Source: Curtobacterium sp. 458 (lineage in GTDB: Bacteria; Actinomycetota; Actinomycetes; Actinomycetales; Microbacteriaceae). From it: a stretch of DNA of 64,000 bases. Positions 1-8,831 of this stretch are shown piece by piece. The translations under genes were made by a program, and so were the position numbers. The notes beneath the pieces are model-generated. The model searched no databases. It worked only from the letters and a program-made list of their open reading frames with translations, and was not told where the DNA came from. The stretch is taken from positions 1,252,072-1,316,071 of the forward strand of contig NZ_CP129104.1 of NCBI RefSeq assembly GCF_030406605.1, read 5' to 3'. Position 1 is the first letter of the stretch. The number at the start of each line of letters is the position of its first letter.

Positions 1-1209
1 GTCGACTACGCGTCCGTGCAGAGCTGCCTCGCCAGCGCGTCCTCGCAGCAGGGTCTCTACGACCTGATCAACCTCTTCTCCGGCGGCGCGCTGCTGAAGC
101 TCTCCGTCTTCGCGCTCGGCATCATGCCGTACATCACGTCGTCGATCATCGTGCAGCTCCTGCGCGTGGTCATCCCGCACTTCGACGCCCTCTACAAGGA
201 GGGCCAGTCCGGTCAGGCCAAGCTGACGCAGTACACGCGCTACCTCACCATCGCGCTCGGTGTCCTGCAGTCCACCACCCTGATCACCGTCGCCCGCTCG
301 GGTGCCCTGTTCGGCACGAACGCGTCGGCCTCCTGCTCGTCGATCATCTCGAACGACAGCTGGTACGCGATCATGCTGATGGTCATCACCCTGACCGCCG
401 GCACCGGCCTCATCATGTGGATGGGCGAGCTCGTCACCGAGCGCGGCATCGGCAACGGCATGTCGCTGCTCATCTTCACGTCGATCGCGGCGCAGTTCCC
501 GTCGGCGCTCTGGGCGATCGAGCAGTCGAACGGCTTCGAGCTGTTCCTGTTCGTGATCCTCGTCGGCCTGGTCATCATGATGGCCGTCGTCTTCGTGGAG
601 CAGTCGCAGCGGCGCATCCCGGTCCAGTACGCCAAGCGCATGGTCGGGCGTCGGACGTTCGGCGGCAACAACACCTACATCCCGATCAAGGTGAACATGG
701 CCGGCGTCGTGCCCGTCATCTTCGCCTCGTCGCTGCTGTACCTGCCGGCCCTCGTCGCGCAGTTCAACCAGCCCTCGGACGGCTCCGCGCCGGCCGCGTG
801 GGTGACCTGGATCCAGAGCAACCTGACCTCGGGTGACAACTGGTTCTACATGGTCCTGTACTTCCTGCTCATCGTCGGGTTCACCTACTTCTACGTCGCG
901 ATCACCTTCAACCCCGAAGAGGTCGCCGACAACATGAAGAAGTACGGCGGCTTCATCCCGGGCATCCGTGCCGGACGCCCCACCGCCGAGTACCTCGACT
1001 ACGTCCTGACCCGGGTGACGTTGCCCGGTTCGCTCTACCTCGGTCTGATCGCACTCATCCCGCTGGGCGCCCTCGCGTTCTTCGGTGCGAACCAGAACTT
1101 CCCGTTCGGTGGCGCCAGCATCCTCATCATCGTGGGTGTCGGCCTCGAGACCGTGAAGCAGATCGACTCCCAGCTCCAGCAACGTCACTACGAAGGGCTT
1201 CTCCGTTGA
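1..1209 (+). CDS. secY: SecY preprotein translocase channel subunit (5' end cut off)
   Basis: The reading frame is open from base 1, so the true start lies upstream of the window; about 402 residues are visible and roughly 35-40 N-terminal residues are missing compared with the usual ~440. SecY is the central channel of the Sec translocon in the cytoplasmic membrane. Multiple hydrophobic segments are visible, with family sequences such as [15 protein letters not shown], the loop region [20 protein letters not shown], and the C-terminal [12 protein letters not shown] that is typical of actinobacterial SecY. The stop codon overlaps the TTG start of adk, indicating translational coupling in the classical secY-adk-map arrangement. 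Confidence 0.97.
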   Translation, partial: VDYASVQSCLASASSQQGLYDLINLFSGGALLKLSVFALGIMPYITSSIIVQLLRVVIPHFDALYKEGQSGQAKLTQYTRYLTIALGVLQSTTLITVARSGALFGTNASASCSSIISNDSWYAIMLMVITLTAGTGLIMWMGELVTERGIGNGMSLLIFTSIAAQFPSALWAIEQSNGFELFLFVILVGLVIMMAVVFVEQSQRRIPVQYAKRMVGRRTFGGNNTYIPIKVNMAGVVPVIFASSLLYLPALVAQFNQPSDGSAPAAWVTWIQSNLTSGDNWFYMVLYFLLIVGFTYFYVAITFNPEEVADNMKKYGGFIPGIRAGRPTAEYLDYVLTRVTLPGSLYLGLIALIPLGALAFFGANQNFPFGGASILIIVGVGLETVKQIDSQLQQRHYEGLLR

Positions 1210-1796
1210 GCGCACGTCTCATCATCGTCGGACCTCCCGGAGCCGGGAAGGGCACGCAGGCCGGCCGCATCGCCGAGGCCTTCGGCGTCCCGGCGATCTC
1301 GACGGGCGACATCTTCCGCAAGAACGTCGCCGAGGGCACCCCGCTCGGCATCGAGGCGAAGAAGCTGATGGACGCCGGTGAGTACGTGCCGGACGAGCTG
1401 ACGAACGAACTCGTGAAGTCGCGGCTGGCCGAGTCGGACGCCGAGCACGGCTTCCTGCTCGACGGCTACCCCCGCACGCTGAACCAGGTCGCGTACCTCG
1501 ACGCGCTGCTGACCGAGCAGGGCACCCAGCTCGACGCCGTCGTGCAGCTCGTCGCGGACCAGGACGAACTCGTCGGTCGGCTCCTCAAGCGCGCGGAGGA
1601 CCAGGGCCGCAGCGACGACAACGAGGACACGATCCGTCGTCGGCAGGAGGTCTACGTCGAGCAGACCGCCCCGATCGTCGGCGCCTACGCCGAGCGTGGG
1701 CTCGTGCTCGACGTCGACGGCCTCGGTGGCATCGACGAGGTCGGCGACCGCATCCAGTCGGCGCTCGCGTCCCGCGGGCTCACCGCGGGCGTCTGA
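1206..1796 (+). CDS. adk: Adenylate kinase
   Basis: This 196-residue protein interconverts AMP + ATP and 2 ADP in the cytoplasm. The P-loop GPPGAGKGT lies at about residues 9-17, followed by the AMP-binding region with DGYPRTLNQ. The protein is the short type: the LID is a brief loop (around [12 protein letters not shown]) with no zinc-binding cysteines, as in other actinobacteria. The chosen start is TTG, overlapping the secY stop codon by four bases, which fits the normal N-terminus of the family. It is followed closely by map, as in most Gram-positive secY operons. Confidence 0.96.
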   Translation: MSARLIIVGPPGAGKGTQAGRIAEAFGVPAISTGDIFRKNVAEGTPLGIEAKKLMDAGEYVPDELTNELVKSRLAESDAEHGFLLDGYPRTLNQVAYLDALLTEQGTQLDAVVQLVADQDELVGRLLKRAEDQGRSDDNEDTIRRRQEVYVEQTAPIVGAYAERGLVLDVDGLGGIDEVGDRIQSALASRGLTAGV

Positions 1797-1803
1797 CCCC
1801 GAA

Positions 1804-2637
1804 GTGGTCCGCTTCCGCAGGCCCTCCGTCTACAAGACGCCGGAGGAGCTCCGCGCCATGGTGCGCCCGGGGCTGCTCACGGCACAGGCGCTCGACGCGG
1901 TGCGCGCCGCGGTCCGCCCCGGCATCACGACCGGTGAACTCGACGCGATCGCGGAGCGGACCATCCGCGACGGTGGTGGCGTACCGAACTTCCAGCTCGT
2001 CCCCGGCTACCGGCACACCCTGTGCGTCTCCGTGAACGACGAGGTCGTCCACGGGATCCCGGGTGACCGGGTGGTGCAGCCCGGGGACATCGTGTCGGTG
2101 GACGCGGGTGCCGAGGTCGACGGGTGGAACGGCGACAGCGCCTTCACGATCGTCGTCCCCGGCGGCGACGCCGCGGTGTCCGAGGCGCGGCAGAAGCTCT
2201 GCGACACGACCGAACGGTCCTTGTGGCACGGGATCGCTGCGCTCGCCTCGGCGAAGCACCTCAACGAGGTCGGCGCCGCAGTCGAGGACGCCATCGAGGA
2301 GACCGGCGCCTGGGGCATCGTCGAGGACTACACAGGGCACGGCATCGGACGGTCCATGCACGAGGACCCACCCGTCTTCAACTACCGGGTGCGCGGCGCG
2401 GGTCCGGCGGTGAAGCCCGGCCTGGTCGTCGCGATCGAGCCGATGGTGACCGCGGGGACGATCGACAGCTCGACCGACGACGACGACTGGACGGTCCGGA
2501 CGCTGGACGGGTCGGACGCCGCGCACTGGGAGCACAGCGTCGCGGTGCACGCCGACGGCATCTGGGTGACCACCGCCGCCGACGGCGGTGCTGCGGGCCT
2601 GGCCCCGCTGGGTGTGACGCCGGTCCCGATCCCGTAG
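1804..2637 (+). CDS. map: Methionine aminopeptidase, type I
   Basis: The enzyme removes the initiator methionine from nascent proteins. With the GTG start chosen here (8 nt after the adk stop) the protein has 277 residues and begins VVRFRRPSVYKTPEE, like other actinobacterial homologues; an ATG at 1858 would cut into the fold. All five expected metal ligands are visible: Asp100 (SVDAGA), Asp111 (NGDSAF), His179 (GHGIG), Glu212 (AIEPM) and Glu243 (HWEHS). His83 matches the conserved substrate-side histidine. The infA gene that normally follows is displaced by an inverted LCP gene. Confidence 0.95.
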   Translation: MVRFRRPSVYKTPEELRAMVRPGLLTAQALDAVRAAVRPGITTGELDAIAERTIRDGGGVPNFQLVPGYRHTLCVSVNDEVVHGIPGDRVVQPGDIVSVDAGAEVDGWNGDSAFTIVVPGGDAAVSEARQKLCDTTERSLWHGIAALASAKHLNEVGAAVEDAIEETGAWGIVEDYTGHGIGRSMHEDPPVFNYRVRGAGPAVKPGLVVAIEPMVTAGTIDSSTDDDDWTVRTLDGSDAAHWEHSVAVHADGIWVTTAADGGAAGLAPLGVTPVPIP

Positions 2638-2641
2638 GACG

Positions 2642-2725
2642 GGCCTCCAGGCGGTACCGCCCGTCATCGGGTCGCGACGGTGCCGCCCGGCAGCGGGTCG
2701 CGACGGTACCGGCTTGGAGGCGCGG
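2642..2725. repeat. Dispersed palindromic repeat, two half copies facing each other
   Basis: Between the convergent map and LCP genes, a GCCTCCAGGCGGTACC arm near 2644-2659 faces a GGTACCGGCTTGGAGGC arm near 2705-2721, with short internal repeats GGGTCGCGACGGT in between. The arms belong to the CCTCCAG family seen elsewhere in this window. A bidirectional terminator role is an inference from position; there is no T-tract. Confidence 0.6.
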
Positions 2726-2745
2726 CTCGTCCCCGCCCCGTCGGT

Positions 2746-4023
2746 TCAGTTGCCGACGGAGCAGGTCTGTTCGTCGGCGTTCTGTCCGGTGATCGAGGAC
2801 GGCAGCGGCGTCGCGGTGGCCGTCGGCGTCGCCGACGACGCGGCCGCCGAGGACGACGTCCCGCCGGAGGAGGACGTCCCGCCGGAGGAGGACGTTGCGC
2901 CGGAGGAGGACGTTCCGCCGGAGGACGACGACGTCCCCGCGCTCGTCGACTCCTCGGACGCGCGTCCGGTGGTCGAGTCGGAGAGCGACGTCCGCTGGTC
3001 GGTCTGCAGCGCGACGTTGAGGACGTGTGCTGCTTCCTGCGACACGATCACCCGAGCGGTGTCCGCGGGGTCATCCACGACCGGGTACTGCACGAAGAGC
3101 ATGTTCGACGTGCTCATGCCCCGGAGGGTGGTGGCGAGGCCGACGAGGCTACGGGCCTTCGCGAGGCCGTCGGAGAGCGTCATGTTCTGCAGGGCTGCCG
3201 TCGCGAGGCGGTAGAGCGTGACCGGGTCGGACAGGGTGTCGCCCGAGGTGATCTTCCGGAGCAGCGCCGAGAGGAACACCTGCTGCGAGCTGATGCGGGC
3301 GAGGTCGCTGCCGTCCCCGACGCCGTGGCGGGTGCGGAGGAACGCGAGCGCGTCGGAGCCCTGGAGCGTGTGCTCGCCGGCCGTGAGGTGGAGTCCGGTG
3401 TAGGTGTCGTTGATCGGCTGGGCCACGCAGACGTCGACGCCGCCGAGCGCGTTGGACATCGAGATGACGCCGTCGAAGGTGATGAGTCCGGCGTAGGGGA
3501 TGCGGAGTCCGGTGAGGTTCTCGACAGTGTCGACGACGCAGGAGACCCCGCCGTTGCCGAGTGCGGTGTTGAACTGCGCCGAGGTCGACGCCGGGTACGT
3601 CGTCCCGGTGGCGGGGTTGCTGCACGCCGGGATCGGCACCATGAGGTCGCGCGGGAAGCTCACGGCGGTCAACTGCTGGTGGTCCTGCGAGATGTGCACG
3701 AGGATCGTGACGTCGTTCCGGGCGCCCTGCACGTCCTCGTCGGAGTCGAACTGGCCGATGCGGGTGTCGCTGCCGATGAGGAGGATGTTCGCGCCACCGG
3801 GCATCGCGGTGATGTCGGCGGTGTCCGCGACCTGCTGGTCGTCCTTGCTGAGCGCGACGGTCTTCGGCTTCGTCGCGAGTGTCCCACCGGCGATCGCGGC
3901 CACGCTGGTGCCGCTGACGAGGGCGACCGCCAGGACGGACGCGACGATCCCGAGGGCCGACGCCCAGGCGCGACGACGGGGCAGGCGTCCGTGGCGGGCC
4001 AGGGGGCCGCGGGTCTTCGGCAC
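2746..4023 (-). CDS. LytR-CpsA-Psr (LCP) family cell-wall glycopolymer transferase
   Basis: LCP proteins attach glycopolymers such as teichoic acids or arabinogalactan to peptidoglycan outside the membrane. The 425-residue product has a basic N-terminus, one membrane segment at about residues 20-44, then the LCP domain with [10 protein letters not shown] (about 79-88), [10 protein letters not shown] and the conserved SFPRD arginine. The GTG start at 4023 has a GGAGAG ribosome site six bases upstream, preferred over a longer frame. The C-terminus is a low-complexity Ser/Gly/Thr tail encoded partly by an 18-bp tandem repeat. Its reverse placement between map and infA breaks the usual operon. 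Exact glycopolymer substrate is not readable. Confidence 0.9.
   Translation of the reverse strand: MPKTRGPLARHGRLPRRRAWASALGIVASVLAVALVSGTSVAAIAGGTLATKPKTVALSKDDQQVADTADITAMPGGANILLIGSDTRIGQFDSDEDVQGARNDVTILVHISQDHQQLTAVSFPRDLMVPIPACSNPATGTTYPASTSAQFNTALGNGGVSCVVDTVENLTGLRIPYAGLITFDGVISMSNALGGVDVCVAQPINDTYTGLHLTAGEHTLQGSDALAFLRTRHGVGDGSDLARISSQQVFLSALLRKITSGDTLSDPVTLYRLATAALQNMTLSDGLAKARSLVGLATTLRGMSTSNMLFVQYPVVDDPADTARVIVSQEAAHVLNVALQTDQRTSLSDSTTGRASEESTSAGTSSSSGGTSSSGATSSSGGTSSSGGTSSSAAASSATPTATATPLPSSITGQNADEQTCSVGN
2861..2932. repeat. 18-bp tandem repeat in the LCP gene (about 4 units)
   Basis: Four consecutive 18-bp units, starting CCGCCGGAGGAGGACGTC, lie inside the LCP gene near its 3' end. 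Read on the minus strand they encode the Ser-Ser-Ser-Gly-Gly-Thr type repeats of the tail. The units differ by one to three bases. Confidence 0.85.
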
Positions 4024-4163
4024 GGTTCTCTCCGTTCGGTGGGCTGCCGTGACACGGTACGGCCGGTGCACTCGAGACGGCCCAGAACGGGCCAGGCAAC
4101 CACTGTGGAACGTTCAGGGTCCCGCCGGGAAGCCCCAGGTCGAGGGGCCGGAGCCGTCCGCAC

Positions 4164-4192
4164 TTGGCAATCGGGCGTCTGGCAAGTAGGAT
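4164..4192 (+). promoter_or_regulatory. Sigma-70-type promoter of the infA-rpmJ-rpsM-rpsK operon
   Basis: A TTGGCA -35 box (4164-4169) and a TAGGAT -10 box (4187-4192) are separated by exactly 17 bases, and lie about 95 nt upstream of infA. A GGTGTG (4201-4206) / CACACC (4254-4259) inverted pair in the leader could fold. Confidence 0.8.
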
Positions 4193-4287
4193 CGATGTTT
4201 GGTGTGTCATGCCCTCCGGGCGTGGCGCCCGACCCGCAGACCGGCTCGGGGATCACACCGGTAATCCAACCAAGCGACAGTGAGGCT

Positions 4288-4509
4288 ATGGCCAAGAAAG
4301 ACGGCGTCATCGAGATCGAGGGCTCGGTGCTCGAAGCTCTGCCCAACGCGATGTTCCGCGTTGAGCTGACCAACGGACACAAGGTCCTCGCGCACATCTC
4401 CGGGAAGATGCGCCAGCACTACATCCGCATCCTCCCCGAGGACCGCGTGATCGTGGAGCTGAGCCCGTACGACCTGACCCGCGGCCGGATCGTCTACCGC
4501 TACAAGTGA
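4288..4509 (+). CDS. infA: Translation initiation factor IF-1
   Basis: The 73-residue product is a full-length IF-1, a single S1/OB-fold domain that occupies the ribosomal A site during initiation. The sequence [12 protein letters not shown] and the ending GRIVYRYK are diagnostic. The ATG at 4288 follows a weak GTGAGG ribosome site. It starts an operon with rpmJ, rpsM and rpsK and has its own good promoter at 4164-4192, which is expected since the LCP gene separates it from map. Confidence 0.97.
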   Translation: MAKKDGVIEIEGSVLEALPNAMFRVELTNGHKVLAHISGKMRQHYIRILPEDRVIVELSPYDLTRGRIVYRYK

Positions 4510-4579
4510 TCCGCGAGCTGGAAAGGAACGGCCCGGCGAACCCGCCGAGCACGAAGCCAGCGAGCACGAGGAACCAACC

Positions 4580-4696
4580 ATGAAGGTCAACCCCAGCGTC
4601 AAGCCCATCTGCGAGCACTGCCGAGTGATCCGCCGGAAGGGCCGCGTCATGGTGATCTGCAAGAGCAACCCGCGCCACAAGCAGCGCCAGGGCTGA
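4580..4696 (+). CDS. rpmJ: 50S ribosomal protein L36 (zinc-binding form)
   Basis: The 38-residue protein begins [14 protein letters not shown] and ends HKQRQG. Cys11, Cys14, Cys27 and His32 form the zinc ribbon, so this is the C+ (zinc-dependent) form. A GAGGAACC ribosome site precedes the ATG. It sits between infA and rpsM in the standard order. Confidence 0.96.
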   Translation: MKVNPSVKPICEHCRVIRRKGRVMVICKSNPRHKQRQG

Positions 4697-4731
4697 GCTC
4701 CCAGCAGGACCCACAACTCAACACCGAACAC

Positions 4732-4800
4732 GCAGTACCAGAACCCGCGGCTCCGGCAGCGGGGGACACCTCGGGGCGGAGGCCCGGGCACCGGTACTGC
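4732..4800 (+). promoter_or_regulatory. Structured leader between rpmJ and rpsM
   Basis: GCAGTACC (4732-4739) and GGTACTGC (4793-4800) are perfect complements enclosing a GC-rich segment with a smaller CCCGC/GCGGG hairpin. The fold would sit about 35 nt upstream of rpsM. It could be a ribosomal-protein feedback leader or simply a spacer hairpin; no known RNA family is recognised. Confidence 0.45.
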
Positions 4801-4835
4801 GCCACACCTCCACCAACCACAGGAGCAGCCAGCAC

Positions 4836-5210
4836 ATGGCACGTCTAGCAGGCGTCGACATCCCGCGCGAGAAGCGCGTGGAGATCGCACTCACGTACAT
4901 CTACGGCGTCGGCCGTACCCGGTCCGTCCAGGCCCTGGCCGAGACCGGCATCTCCGGCGACATCCGCGTCAAGGACCTCACCGACGACCAGCTCGTCGCC
5001 CTCCGCGACTACATCGAGGGCAACTTCAAGGTGGAGGGTGACCTCCGCCGCGAGGTCGCCGCCGACATCCGCCGCAAGGTCGAGATCGGTAGCTACGAGG
5101 GTCTCCGCCACCGTCGTGGTCTCCCGGTGCGCGGTCAGCGCACCAAGACCAACGCGCGTACCCGCAAGGGACCGAAGCGCACCGTGGCAGGCAAGAAGAA
5201 GGCCCGATAG
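4836..5210 (+). CDS. rpsM: 30S ribosomal protein S13
   Basis: The 124-residue product of the 30S head contacts the P-site tRNA and the 50S subunit. It begins [19 protein letters not shown], and the C-terminus is a basic tail ([17 protein letters not shown]) that reaches toward the tRNA. The length is normal. rpsK follows nine bases later with its ribosome site AGGAG inside the gap. The usual actinobacterial rpsD gene is not present between rpsK and rpoA. Confidence 0.97.
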   Translation: MARLAGVDIPREKRVEIALTYIYGVGRTRSVQALAETGISGDIRVKDLTDDQLVALRDYIEGNFKVEGDLRREVAADIRRKVEIGSYEGLRHRRGLPVRGQRTKTNARTRKGPKRTVAGKKKAR

Positions 5211-5219
5211 GAGATCATC

Positions 5220-5618
5220 ATGGCTACCCCCAAGACTGCCGCGCGCAAGCCGCGTCGCAAGGAGAAGAAGAACGTCGCCGTGGGCCAGGCCCACATCAAG
5301 AGCACGTTCAACAACACGATCGTCAGCATCACCGACCCGTCGGGTGCCGTCCTCAGCTGGGCGTCCTCGGGTGCCGTCGGCTTCAAGGGTTCGCGCAAGT
5401 CGACGCCGTTCGCGGCGCAGCTCGCCGCCGAGTCCGCCGCGCGTCAGGCGCAGGAGCACGGCGTCAAGAAGGTCGACGTCTTCGTGAAGGGTCCGGGTTC
5501 GGGCCGCGAGACCGCGATCCGTTCCCTCCAGGCCGCCGGCCTCGAGGTCGGTTCGATCAACGACGTCACGCCGCAGGCGCACAACGGGTGCCGCCCGCCC
5601 AAGCGTCGCCGCGTCTGA
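5220..5618 (+). CDS. rpsK: 30S ribosomal protein S11
   Basis: The 132-residue protein of the 30S platform carries the family sequences [19 protein letters not shown] and [16 protein letters not shown], ending PPKRRRV. The ATG follows an AGGAG ribosome site. The next gene, rpoA, is separated by 205 bases containing hairpins, so rpoA may be differentially expressed. Confidence 0.97.
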   Translation: MATPKTAARKPRRKEKKNVAVGQAHIKSTFNNTIVSITDPSGAVLSWASSGAVGFKGSRKSTPFAAQLAAESAARQAQEHGVKKVDVFVKGPGSGRETAIRSLQAAGLEVGSINDVTPQAHNGCRPPKRRRV

Positions 5619-5632
5619 CGCGAGGAGCAACC

Positions 5633-5677
5633 GGCCGTTCCCCGCTCGTTCCCTGACCGGGGCGAGCGGGGCCGGCC
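5633..5677 (+). terminator. Hairpin between rpsK and rpoA (possible attenuator)
   Basis: CCCCGCTCG (5640-5648) and CGAGCGGGG (5663-5671) form a nine-bp stem, extended by GGCC on both flanks. There is no T-tract, so termination is uncertain. A second small hairpin (CGGGGCC/GGCCCCG, 5754-5772) follows. Confidence 0.5.
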
Positions 5678-5782
5678 ATTCCTGGTCGTTCGATCGCGCA
5701 CGACGAGCCGTTCGCGGCCGTCGGTGCGCGTGATCACAACTCAACAGACCCGTCGGGGCCCGGTCGGCCCCGTCGTACCGCC

Positions 5783-5804
5783 GAGTGTCATATAGCGGAC
5801 ACTC
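5783..5804 (+). promoter_or_regulatory. Perfect inverted repeat just upstream of rpoA
   Basis: GAGTGTC (5783-5789) and GACACTC (5798-5804) flank an eight-base AT-rich centre ATATAGCG, ending about ten bases before the rpoA ribosome site. It could be an operator, a hairpin in the leader, or contain a -10 (TATAGC). No regulator can be named. Confidence 0.5.
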
Positions 5805-5823
5805 CGCCGAAAGGAATCCCACA

Positions 5824-6819
5824 GTGCTCATTGCACAGCGCCCCACCCTGACCGAGGAGTCGATCTCCGAGCACCGCTCGCGCTTCGTCATCGAGCCGCT
5901 CGAGCCGGGCTTCGGTTACACCCTCGGCAACTCGCTGCGCCGCACGCTCCTCTCCTCGATCCCCGGCGCGGCCGTCACCAGCATCCGCATCGACGGCGTC
6001 CTCCACGAGTTCAGCACCGTTCCCGGTGTCAAGGAAGACGTCACCGAGATCATCCTCAACATCAAGAGCCTCGTCGTCTCCAGCGAGCACGACGAGCCGA
6101 TCACCGCGTACCTGCGCAAGCAGGGTGCCGGTCAGGTCACCGCGGCGGACATCTCCGCCCCGGCCGGCGTCGAGATCCACAACCCGGACCTCGTCATCGC
6201 GACCCTGAACGACACCGCGCGGTTCGAGCTCGAGCTCACGATCGAGCGTGGCCGTGGCTACGTGTCGGCGACGCAGAACCGCTCGGAGTTCTCCGAGGCC
6301 GGTCAGATTCCGATCGACTCGATCTACTCGCCGGTCCTCAAGGTCACCTACCGCGTCGAGGCGACGCGTGCCGGTGAGCGCACGGACTTCGACCGCCTGG
6401 TCGTCGACGTCGAGACGAAGCCGGCGATCTCGCCGCGCGACGCCATCGCCTCGGCGGGCCGCACGCTGGTCGAGCTGTTCGGTCTCGCCCGCGAGCTGAA
6501 CACGGCGGCCGAGGGCATCGAGATCGGCCCCGCGCCGGTCGACGCGGTGCTCTCGAACGAGCTGCAGACCCCCATCGAGGACCTCGACCTGTCGGTCCGC
6601 AGCTACAACTGCCTCAAGCGGGAGGGCATCAACACGGTGTCCGAGCTCGTCGCCCTCTCGGAGACGCAGCTCATGAACATCCGCAACTTCGGTCAGAAGT
6701 CGGTGGACGAGGTCAAGGACAAGCTCACCGAGCTCGGCCTGTCCCTCAAGGACACCGTCCCCGGATTCGACGGCGCCCACTTCTACAGCGGGTACGACGA
6801 GGACGAGTCCAACAACTGA
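5824..6819 (+). CDS. rpoA: DNA-directed RNA polymerase alpha subunit
   Basis: Alpha dimerises to nucleate RNA polymerase assembly and its C-terminal domain contacts UP elements and activators. The GTG start gives 331 residues beginning [13 protein letters not shown], exactly like other actinobacterial homologues, and has a GAAAGGA ribosome site; the in-frame ATG 39 bases upstream is less likely. The N-terminal domain (about 1-230) contains [19 protein letters not shown]; the C-terminal domain (about 245-315) contains [16 protein letters not shown] and the helix-hairpin-helix [15 protein letters not shown]. It ends in a short acidic tail. Confidence 0.97.
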   Translation: MLIAQRPTLTEESISEHRSRFVIEPLEPGFGYTLGNSLRRTLLSSIPGAAVTSIRIDGVLHEFSTVPGVKEDVTEIILNIKSLVVSSEHDEPITAYLRKQGAGQVTAADISAPAGVEIHNPDLVIATLNDTARFELELTIERGRGYVSATQNRSEFSEAGQIPIDSIYSPVLKVTYRVEATRAGERTDFDRLVVDVETKPAISPRDAIASAGRTLVELFGLARELNTAAEGIEIGPAPVDAVLSNELQTPIEDLDLSVRSYNCLKREGINTVSELVALSETQLMNIRNFGQKSVDEVKDKLTELGLSLKDTVPGFDGAHFYSGYDEDESNN

Positions 6820-6882
6820 CCTCGCGCGCGAGCGCACGCGTGCTGAGTCAGCGCGCACCACCATCACCACTGGAGAACTGAC

Positions 6883-7455
6883 ATGCCGAAGCCCACCAAG
6901 GGCCCCCGCCTCGGTGGCGGTCCCGCCCACGAGCGCCTGCTCCTGAGCAACCTCGCCAACGCCCTCTTCACGCACGGCCGCATCACCACGACCGAGACGA
7001 AGGCCAAGCGCCTCCGCCCGGTCGCCGAGCGGCTCATCACGTTCGCGAAGCGCGGCGACCTGCACGCCCGTCGTCGTGTGATCAGCATCCTGCGCGACAA
7101 GTCCGTCGTGCACACGCTGTTCACCGAGATCGCCCCGCAGGTCGAGGACCGTCAGGGCGGCTACACCCGCATCACGAAGCTCGGTTTCCGCAAGGGCGAC
7201 AACGCTCCCCTCGCGTCGATCGAGCTCGTCCTCGAGCCGGTGTCGGGCAAGCCCGCCCCGGTGAAGCGCGACGCGGCTCCGGCCGCCGCCGCCCCGGTCG
7301 AGGAGCCGGCCGCTGACGAGGCCCCGGTCGACGAGACCGAGACCACCGAGGAGTCCGCGCCGGTCGAGGCCGAGACCGAGACCGAGGCTGCCGCCGAGGT
7401 CGAGGACGACGCTGCCGCCAAGGCGGACGACACGAAGGCCGACGACGCCAAGTAG
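6883..7455 (+). CDS. rplQ: 50S ribosomal protein L17 with acidic C-terminal extension
   Basis: Residues 1 to about 120 are the L17 core ([36 protein letters not shown]). The protein has 190 residues: the last ~65 are an Ala/Glu/Asp-rich disordered tail, a type of extension common in actinobacterial L17. It ends the alpha operon and is followed 21 bases later by a strong terminator. truA, its usual downstream neighbour, is about 7.4 kb away because of an inserted block. Confidence 0.96.
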   Translation: MPKPTKGPRLGGGPAHERLLLSNLANALFTHGRITTTETKAKRLRPVAERLITFAKRGDLHARRRVISILRDKSVVHTLFTEIAPQVEDRQGGYTRITKLGFRKGDNAPLASIELVLEPVSGKPAPVKRDAAPAAAAPVEEPAADEAPVDETETTEESAPVEAETETEAAAEVEDDAAAKADDTKADDAK

Positions 7456-7476
7456 TCACCAGCACCATACGAGAAA

Positions 7477-7502
7477 GCCCCCGCGACGCACGTCGCGGGG
7501 GC
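7477..7502 (+). terminator. Terminator of the ribosomal/rpoA operon
   Basis: GCCCCCGCGACG (7477-7488) is perfectly complementary to CGTCGCGGGGGC (7491-7502), giving an 11-bp stem with a four-base loop, followed by TTCCTCGT. It closes the operon ending in rplQ. Confidence 0.85.
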
Positions 7503-7553
7503 TTCCTCGTGTCCGGTGCCGGGAAGCGGGTCGGGACGCGACCGCGCGTCGGA

Positions 7554-7590
7554 CGGGAGGCACGGTGCCGGCCCGCCACGCGCCTCCCGG
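7554..7590. repeat. Dispersed palindromic repeat, paired copy
   Basis: GGGAGGCACGGTGCC (about 7555-7569) faces CGCGCCTCCCG (about 7579-7589). The arms match the GGAGGCACGG / CCGTGCCTCC family found at many other sites in this window, here in the CCC (not CCAG) variant. Confidence 0.6.
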
Positions 7591-7658
7591 CCCTCCCCGC
7601 GCAGCACGGACCGGACGGCCACGGCTCACAGGCGCACCCACGTAACCTCGCCGACGCC

Positions 7659-8780
7659 ATGGCACGAGCAGAACGCATCACGGGAGCCGGACGCCGCATC
7701 TGGCGGTGGAGCCGCGACTCCGGCACCCAGCCGCGCCTGCTGCTCGCCGCGAAGGCGGCTCTGGCCGCGACCATCGCGTGGGTCCTCGCCAAGTACGCCC
7801 CGGGCGTCGCGGCCGAGTACCCGTACTACGCGCCCCTCGGCGCGATCGTCGCCATGCGGACGACCGTGTTCGCCGGCATCCGTTCGGGCGTGCAGACGCT
7901 CGTGGGCATCACCCTCGGGATCGTCATCGCCTGGGTGACCATGCTCGTCGGCGACCCCGGCGTGATCGCGGTCGCCCTCGCGGTCGGCATCGGTGTCCTC
8001 GTGAGCGGGTTCCGGATCCTCGGTGAGGGGTACTCCTGGGTGCCGATGGCCGCGCTCTTCGTGCTGCTCGTCGGCGGCGGCAACGCGGAGGGCTACTCGT
8101 TCGCGTACATCGTGCAGATGGCCATCGGGATCGCGATCGGCCTCGCCGTGAACTTCGCCGTGTTCCCGCCGCTGCACTTCTGGGACGCGGAGCGCCGCAT
8201 CGACCAGGTGAACGCGGTGCTCGCGCAGCAGCTCGACGACCTGGCGGACGTGCTCGTGGACGGTGAGCCCGACACCGCCGCGTGGGACCGGCAGCAGGAG
8301 CGGCTCGACAAGGCCATCGCGGACGTGCGGGACCGGGTCGCCACCGCACAGGAGAGCCGGCGGATGAACCCGCGTGGTGCGCTCCGTGGTTCCCGAGCGC
8401 GCCTGCAGTCGGACGGTGCCCGGTTCCGTGCGGTCGAACGTGCTGCCTGGTACACGACGGACCTCACCGAGCTCGTCGCGCGCTCCGGCCCTGTGGCCGA
8501 CAACGTCGGACGGCCGGACCCCGCCTTCGCCGAGCCGTTCGCGGCCGCACTAAGGCAGGTGGCGTGCGTGGTCCGGGGCGACTGCCCGGCGGAGGAGGGG
8601 GACGAAGCCCTCGCGACGCTCGAGGCGGCGCTCGACGCGAGTCGGTCGAACCCGTCCCAGGTCACCGTGACGGCGAGTGCGATCGTGGCGCTGCGGGGTG
8701 TCATCGAGTCCGAGAAGCGGGCGACGGAGGACATCGACACCGACACCGGGCCGTTCGGGAAGAAGCAGACCGGACGGTGA
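7659..8780 (+). CDS. FUSC / aromatic-acid-exporter-like membrane protein
   Basis: The 373-residue protein has an N-terminal membrane half (about residues 25-175, several segments, including LLAAKAALAATIAWVLAKYA and FAYIVQMAIGIAIGLAVNFA) and a soluble, charged C-terminal half. This matches the FUSC/DUF939 family, whose members are linked to export of aromatic acids; the substrate here cannot be read. The ATG at 7659 is chosen over longer frames because the family sequence begins there; a TAACCT hexamer ends ten bases upstream, so the transcript may be nearly leaderless. It is the first gene of the accessory block between rplQ and truA. Confidence 0.75.
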   Translation: MARAERITGAGRRIWRWSRDSGTQPRLLLAAKAALAATIAWVLAKYAPGVAAEYPYYAPLGAIVAMRTTVFAGIRSGVQTLVGITLGIVIAWVTMLVGDPGVIAVALAVGIGVLVSGFRILGEGYSWVPMAALFVLLVGGGNAEGYSFAYIVQMAIGIAIGLAVNFAVFPPLHFWDAERRIDQVNAVLAQQLDDLADVLVDGEPDTAAWDRQQERLDKAIADVRDRVATAQESRRMNPRGALRGSRARLQSDGARFRAVERAAWYTTDLTELVARSGPVADNVGRPDPAFAEPFAAALRQVACVVRGDCPAEEGDEALATLEAALDASRSNPSQVTVTASAIVALRGVIESEKRATEDIDTDTGPFGKKQTGR

Positions 8781-8804
8781 GCGGGCCAGCGGTCCTCGAC
8801 GAAG

Positions 8805-8825
8805 ATAACACGTAGGTTATAGAGT
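8805..8825 (+). promoter_or_regulatory. Inverted-repeat operator overlapping the -10 box of the ArsR gene
   Basis: ATAAC (8805-8809) and GTTAT (8816-8820) form an inverted repeat with a six-base spacer. A TAGAGT -10-like box (8820-8825) overlaps its right arm and ends six bases before the ATG of the regulator, so the site is well placed for autorepression of a leaderless transcript. Confidence 0.65.
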
Positions 8826-8831
8826 GCGTGC

